NCBI GenBank assembly: GCA_009663005.1
Contig: VIGQ01000171.1
Span: 10,001-32,500, forward strand
DNA: 22,500 nt
Origin: Actinidia chinensis
Lineage: Eukaryota; Streptophyta; Magnoliopsida; Ericales; Actinidiaceae
Direction of reading: 5' to 3'
Part shown: in pieces, positions 17,990 to 22,500 of the stretch
How the letters are laid out: every line of letters begins with the position of its first letter
Position numbering within the stretch: position 1 is the stretch's first letter
The notes under the pieces: generated by a model
What the model saw: the letters and a program-made list of their open reading frames with translations, nothing else
The model's database searches: none
Told to the model about the DNA's origin: nothing
Made by a program: the position numbers and the translations under genes

Positions 17990-18560
17990 TATCTGTATCA
18001 TCTCCCAATTTTTATTAGGCTCCATAGGTGGATCACAGGCCTGCTCCCAAGCATACCTGTTCTGTTAGAAGGTCAAGAACATACTTTCCTGTGAGATAAA
18101 TATTCCTTGACCTCCTAGCTACCCTCAATTCCCAAAAAGTACTGGAGGTGGGGGGGGGGCGGGCTTCCCCATAACTTCTATTTCAAATTCCCTAGCAAGA
18201 TATAATTGTAATAGTTGCATTTCTTCCACATCGTCTCCTGTGAGAACAATATCATTACAACATATCTATTAAATACAAAAAAATTAGCTTTCCATGTGAG
18301 GAGTGCCGTGATAAATAAAGGGTGATCACCTTGCTTTGTTAAAACATATTTGAGCATTGCTTGAGTAAATTCTTTCAAACCAAAGCTCGGGAAATTGTTT
18401 GAAGCCTATATAAGGGGACTTTGTAAGCTTGGCAAACTTTTCCAATATTTTTTGGATCTTCAAATCCAGGAGGAATCTCATGTAAACTTTCTCCAGATTT
18501 CCATGTAGAAAAGATTTCAATGTAGAAAAGCAGTTTTTGTACAGATCAAAATGGTGAAGT
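17990..18560 (-). pseudogene. Copia reverse transcriptase (degenerate)
   Basis: From 18520 downward: FLHGNLEKVYMRF, the 'NAFLHGDLEEEVYM' block of copia RT, then GFKQFPELWFERI, then GDHPLFI, then the catalytic region around 18220-18280, where the YVDD box is disrupted by a frameshift but NDIVLTGDDVEEMQLL remains. The enzyme would copy element RNA into DNA. This copy cannot. Confidence 0.9.
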
Positions 18561-19480
18561 TGCCAATTTTGGTTTGCCGCCTAGAGCTAGTTAGAACCCT
18601 GAAAGGTCATCTTAGCAACTGGCGATATACGTTTCTGGATAGTCTATTCCATAGGTTGCGTATATCCTTTTGCTCACCCAACCTTCTTTATATCTCTCAT
18701 GGTCCATCTGCTTTGTGCTTGACTGTGAACACCCATGTGCACCTACCGCCTGAGGCTTTTCGGTATTTCAACTACTTCCAGGTGTTATTTTATGAAGAGC
18801 TTTCATTTCTTCCAACATAGCATGTGTCCACTTGGGATCAGTGAGCGCTTCCGTACATTGTTAGGAACAAACCACAGAAGCATTTGGAAACAAAGACATT
18901 ATCGAAGGGGAAAGTGACGGACATAGGAGACAAAATTTCGATATCGGGTGTTGAGTACAGGACCTTAAAACCCTTTACGAGTGGCAATGGGTTCATCTAA
19001 ATCATCACATTAGAAATAGATTCAGGTGAGGAAGAGGAATAGAAGTAACCTGACCTTTATCAAGAGAAGTGATTGGAGTTGACGGATCAGGAAGAATGGT
19101 CTTATCTCTCGGTCTCCAAGTATCCTTTGATAGAGAATATCCTTTGCTTAGTTGATTTTCCTTTTCAATTCGTCTCCCATAGGTTCCACTAGTGTTTCTT
19201 TCTGTTCGTCATTTGTTTCTAGGTACCCAATCTCTCAAAAGCATAGAGACGGGTTAAAATTAAAACATAGACATTTTTGGCTCTGGAACCAATTCCACCC
19301 CTGTATTAGTGATCTCCCCCTGGAAGGGGTGACGGAAACTGAAAATTAAGACTGATGTTCAAAGAAGGGACATCCATGGAGACAAAACCATTTACGAGAT
19401 GGGGGATGATAGCATATATAAAAACTGTGGGGGAATTCTATGTTGTTATTTTACTGGGAGAATATCCTACGAAGGACCAC
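18561..19480 (-). pseudogene. Copia integrase-RT linker (degenerate)
   Basis: This interval corresponds to the region between integrase and RT. Short minus-strand open pieces exist but I cannot place conserved motifs with confidence. Plus-strand open frames here (for example 18551-18820) look like shadows. Confidence 0.6.
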
Positions 19481-20320
19481 TTAATAGCACGAGGATCAAG
19501 TTTCTCACGGGAAGGAGAATGAATGAACAAACCAGTACACCAAACACCCGAGGTGGTATAGAAAATAAGGTGGAGCGAAAACCAGAAAGTACATCTACAG
19601 GAGCACGTTGTTAAGTACTCGTGTAGAAGACGGTTGATTAGATAGGCTGCGGTTAAGACTGCCTCGCCCCAAAACAGATTGTGGTACCTGCATCAAGAAA
19701 ATAATAGTACGGCCATTTATAAGAGGTGACGTTTCTTGTGTTCGCCTTATATCCTTTTGTTGAGAGTGTTGTGCAAGAGGACTGATGATTATCCATGGTC
19801 CAAAAAAAAAGAGTAGTACGACCACCTTTAAAAATACTATCCCCCATTATCAGAACGAACAATTGTAACAAGTGCCCCATACGTGTGCAAATATTTTTGG
19901 AATACTTTAAAAATAGCATGGACAGCACTTATGTCCTTAATCAAAAGACCCAAGTAGTACGTGAACAATCATCAACAAAGGAGACAAACCATCTATGACC
20001 CTTAAGGGAAGCAATACGGAGGGACTCCCAAACATCAGTAGGAATAAGAGGAAAAGGAAAATACTTTTATTTATAATAGGATAAAGGAAGGCCCGAATGG
20101 TGTTTTTCAAGTTCACAAGACTCACACTTAGAGTGGATAATGTTTTTATTGATAATAAAGAAGGAAATAAATGTTGTAATAAATAAAAGGAGGATGTCCA
20201 AGCCGGTGATGCATAGAAATTTATTTCTATGGAAGAATCGATAAACTGGTAGAGAGTTGTGGTGGTGTTTCGAAATATCGGACCCGAGATCCAAGACATA
20301 TAGACATTTTCTTCCTACCA
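19481..20320 (-). pseudogene. Copia GAG-pre-integrase and integrase (degenerate)
   Basis: The pre-integrase zinc region is recognisable at 20100-20300 (SLPVYRFFHR, then HLFPSL..., then SKCESCELEKHHSGLPLS with the CxxC-type pair). Integrase follows: VRSDNGG at about 19845-19866 holds the second catalytic Asp, and the third-acid block reads EHKKRHL-like after a frameshift at about 19720-19740. ALLFQMQVPQS and LINRLPSTRVLN-type segments follow near 19600-19690. Many stops. Confidence 0.88.
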
Positions 20321-20734
20321 ACTGCCAATCGTCTTCCCCTGATAAGGGCCTGAAAAGAACAGTGAGAGGGAAAATGAGACAATCAATTCAAGTCTTGAGT
20401 AATCTTACTAAGACAAGGATTAGTAGAAAACAATTAGGGAAAACATGAAATATAGTAGACAATGTGTTATGATGGGGATGCATGTAATAAACCTTACCCG
20501 AAACTGACGAGAAAGTGCCATCAGCAATTTTACTCATCCTGACCGAGTATGGGGTATAAGTGGAGAAAACAGAGGAGGACACCAGGTCATATGGTCTGAT
20601 GCACCGAATCAATAACCCATGGAATCAAGACTGAGAATGAAAAGCTTTACGGAGTAGCTATATTACTGAATGAGAAAGGACGATGAAGCACCAGGGGATG
20701 TGTGAGTTGGACATAAAGCGACGGAGGTTTCATT

Positions 20735-21240
20735 TCAGCAGAAGAGAATGATTTGAGAGGATGGAGTCAGATCAACTAGTAGTAGTAGGCTACTATCTCT
20801 GGTGATGGAAGCGTGAGTCCTCCCCCTCGCCTCAGTCAAATTTCTGCCACCCGATTGTCCAGAGCGGCTTGCCTCTCCCCACGATTCCCTCTGGCCCCCA
20901 TAATCTTCCAAACATGTCGCCCTGGGGGTTCTAGTATGCCTGACAATAGTCACAAAATAATTTATCCTCTCATCAGGCAGTCTATATGTAGAGATGTTTC
21001 TGGGCTGATTCCATGTCCAGTATATTGAGGGGTAGAGATCAAGCAGAACGGTCAGGGGTAACAGTAGATAACATAGGACATACGTCGGAGGAGGATGACT
21101 GTCTTCAGCAACATTTAGATGACATTGAGTTGGGCGAGGGCCTAGAGAGTTATGGTGGCTGTGTGCGCAGTCTGGAGGCGGTGTATGGAGGTGCGGCAAA
21201 GTTTGGGTTGGGGTAGGATTGAAGGATTTTGAGACCAGCC
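20735..21240 (-). pseudogene. Copia gag with decayed zinc knuckle
   Basis: A 154-codon open frame (20735-21199) covers part of the gag C-terminus. It contains a recognisable knuckle relic (IVRHTRTPRATCLEDYGGQR, near 20880-20940) followed by a Ser/Gly/Arg-rich tail. Cys residues of the CCHC knuckle are partly lost. The protease region between 20320 and 20735 is too decayed to mark catalytic residues. Confidence 0.7.
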
Positions 21241-21250
21241 CTAATAGGGG

Positions 21251-21262
21251 GCTCTTATACCA
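21251..21262 (-). other. Copia primer-binding site (initiator-Met tRNA)
   Basis: The minus strand reads TGGTATAAGAGC, one mismatch from the plant consensus TGGTATCAGAGC, directly internal to the 5' LTR. Confidence 0.92.
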
Positions 21263-21550
21263 TGTTGAAACAACCCCTCACAGAAATGAGAGAAAATGTG
21301 TATGTTTTGATATCTTATTTTTCACTCAATTACATAAGGGATATTATAGGCCCAAAACTTAAAAGATGATGAGTTAAGCAATGACATCATCCTCTTACAA
21401 AGTCTACAAAATGGGATAGCAAGTCACCAATGGTGACTCCAAATCTTCAACAATGTTAGGTCACTAACAATTTCCCAATTGGACGTACCTAACAATCAAC
21501 AATAAGGCTACCTACCAATTTTTTGCGGACTTACCTAACAATCTTCAACA
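21263..21550 (-). repeat. Copia 5' LTR
   Basis: Begins TGTTGAAACAACCCCTCACA and ends AATCTTCAACA. It is the partner of 16976-17267, with more small deletions than that copy. Confidence 0.92.
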
Positions 21551-21555
21551 GGGAT
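21551..21555. repeat. Right target-site duplication of the copia element
   Basis: GGGAT, identical to 16971-16975. Confidence 0.9.
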
Positions 21556-22500
21556 TACCAACTTCAAAGCCGAAAAGCTAAGAGTAGGTCGTTTCATTCG
21601 TGCTTTTTACGGTGTGATTCGATAGGCCTACAAAAGATTTGGCAGTTACTCGACCCACTTGCCCTTGGCTTTTCGAGTCTCTTTTGATCCCATTCATGAT
21701 TGTCTTGTTGGTGGCATTGGCCTGCCCGTTGCACTGCAAGTAACTCGATGTTGAGTTGTAAAATTCAATCTTCAGCTGCTCTAACAAGTCTTTAACTTTT
21801 TGTCAATGAACTGGGTTGTCCGATATAAATGCCCTGGGGATGCCGAATCTGCGACAATTTCTCTGGATAAACCTAATTATATCCATCTCCCTAATTTGGG
21901 GCAGTGACTCGGCCTCCACCCATTTTGTGAAGTAATCATTGCTGCTATCAAAAATCTTCTGTTCCCCGGAGCTCAGGGCAAACCCTCACGATATCCATCC
22001 CTCATTGGGCAAAGAGCCATGGACTAGTGAGAGGGGTTAAGTCCCTTTTTGGATATGAATTAAGGGGAGAAGAGCTGACACTTGGTGCACTTGCGGACGT
22101 ACACTTGGGCATCTTTTTGCATGTTGGGCCACCAATATCCCTGAGTCAGGGCTCGGTGTATTAGTGATCTTCTCTTAGAGTGTAATCCGCACATGCCTTC
22201 ATGGATCTCAAAGAGTACGTCTTGACTAAGCTTAGGTGAACGTACAATAAGTAGGGTCCCAGGTATGATCTTTTGTACAAGTCTCCGGTGGGGGAGATCC
22301 GGAACCGTGCTGCCTTCACTTGAATTTTTTATGCTTCCCTTTTATCGTTTGGCAACTTGTCGTGTCTTATGAAACGTACAATTGGGTCTATCCATATTAG
22401 CTCTAGTTCGGTGTTGATCAAAATAGACTTCTGTGGCACCTCGAGACTCAAAGCCGAGATTAGTTCGACTGCAATGGTCCGATCTATTTCGCCCTAAAAA
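21551..22500 (-). pseudogene. Ty3/gypsy (Tat-like) integrase, interrupted by copia and running off the right edge
   Basis: Minus strand, in order: the zinc-binding region (IHEGMCGLH at about 22170-22206; GYWWPNMQKDAQVYVRKC then TKCQLFSP at about 22065-22140), WLFAQ*GMDIV with the first catalytic Asp (about 22000), AFISDN with the second Asp (about 21820), and YNSTSSYLQCNGQANATNKT (about 21700-21750), where the usual catalytic Glu is replaced by Asn. STNETTYS then leads to the target site at 21551. The reading resumes at 16975 with PLEVGLLPIRT. The HHCC finger is well kept, but stops and frameshifts kill the protein. RT, protease and gag would lie beyond 22500. Confidence 0.88.

Larger units (their letters stand above)
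16976..21550 (-). mobile_element. Complete, degenerate Ty1/copia retrotransposon (4575 bp)
   Basis: It has two LTRs (292 and 288 bp) starting TGTTGA and ending CAACA or AAACA, a perfect GGGAT target duplication, a primer-binding site with one mismatch to the initiator-Met tRNA 3' end, a polypurine tract, and gag-integrase-RT-RNase H in the copia order on the minus strand. All domains have frameshifts and stops, so the copy is non-autonomous. The LTRs differ by many substitutions and small indels, indicating an old insertion. Size and short LTRs fit Ale/Retrofit-like copia, but the lineage is a guess. Confidence 0.95.

Noticed and set aside
20735..21199. 154-codon minus-strand open frame as a novel gene
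   Set aside because: It lies just inside the copia 5' LTR and contains a zinc-knuckle relic, so it is decayed gag.

Overview
The window reads as TE-rich nuclear DNA from a flowering plant. The supports are decayed exons of a plant-specific chloroplast gene (HCF173) with GT-AG introns, LTR retrotransposons primed by initiator-Met tRNA, Mutator-like and foldback elements, and AT-rich spacers. I see no intact protein-coding gene and no rRNA, tRNA or CRISPR array. Almost every coding stretch is broken by stops and small indels.

Layout, left to right. (1) 1-3265: a minus-strand, intron-containing pseudogene of HCF173, a chloroplast atypical short-chain dehydrogenase/CIA30 protein known to act in psbA mRNA translation. 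Four exons can be placed at 2655-3265, 1751-1957, 1133-1322 and about 316-443. (2) 3266-6250: former upstream DNA carrying a 1573-bp Mutator-like non-autonomous element (3792-5364, near-perfect 9-bp target duplication), a roughly 520-bp foldback MITE (about 5484-6003) and a smaller T/A-rich foldback. (3) 6250-7970: unassigned, with a CCCCAT minisatellite and a GC-richer block containing a perfect 18-bp palindrome. (4) About 8018-14200: a decayed, intron-bearing plus-strand TE-type gene (plant-mobile-domain/'putative gypsy type transposon' style), split by two solo LTRs (8311-9471 and 11479-13935), each with a 5-bp target duplication. (5) 14335-16530: degenerate tandem repeats of about 71-82 bp with a GAGCTCG core, interrupted by a 0.9-kb promoter-like insert. 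(6) 16590-22500: the minus-strand pol 3' end (integrase) of a Ty3/gypsy Tat-like element. It is interrupted exactly in its Val-Ile-Pro-Leu-Glu-Val-Gly motif by a complete but dead Ty1/copia element (16976-21550) with 288-292-bp LTRs and a perfect GGGAT target duplication.

My interpretation is that blocks 4-6 are one old Tat-lineage gypsy element in minus orientation: pol, then repeat-rich 3' untranslated DNA, then an additional ORF in antisense. At least three later LTR elements and one promoter-bearing insert landed in it, and two of the LTR elements then collapsed to solo LTRs. The join between blocks 4 and 6 is inferred from their tail-to-tail arrangement and shared repeat region; neither outer LTR of this element was found. 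I found no convincing new biological system. The most useful results are the HCF173 pseudogene, the exactly resolved nested insertions and the antisense gene beside the gypsy pol.
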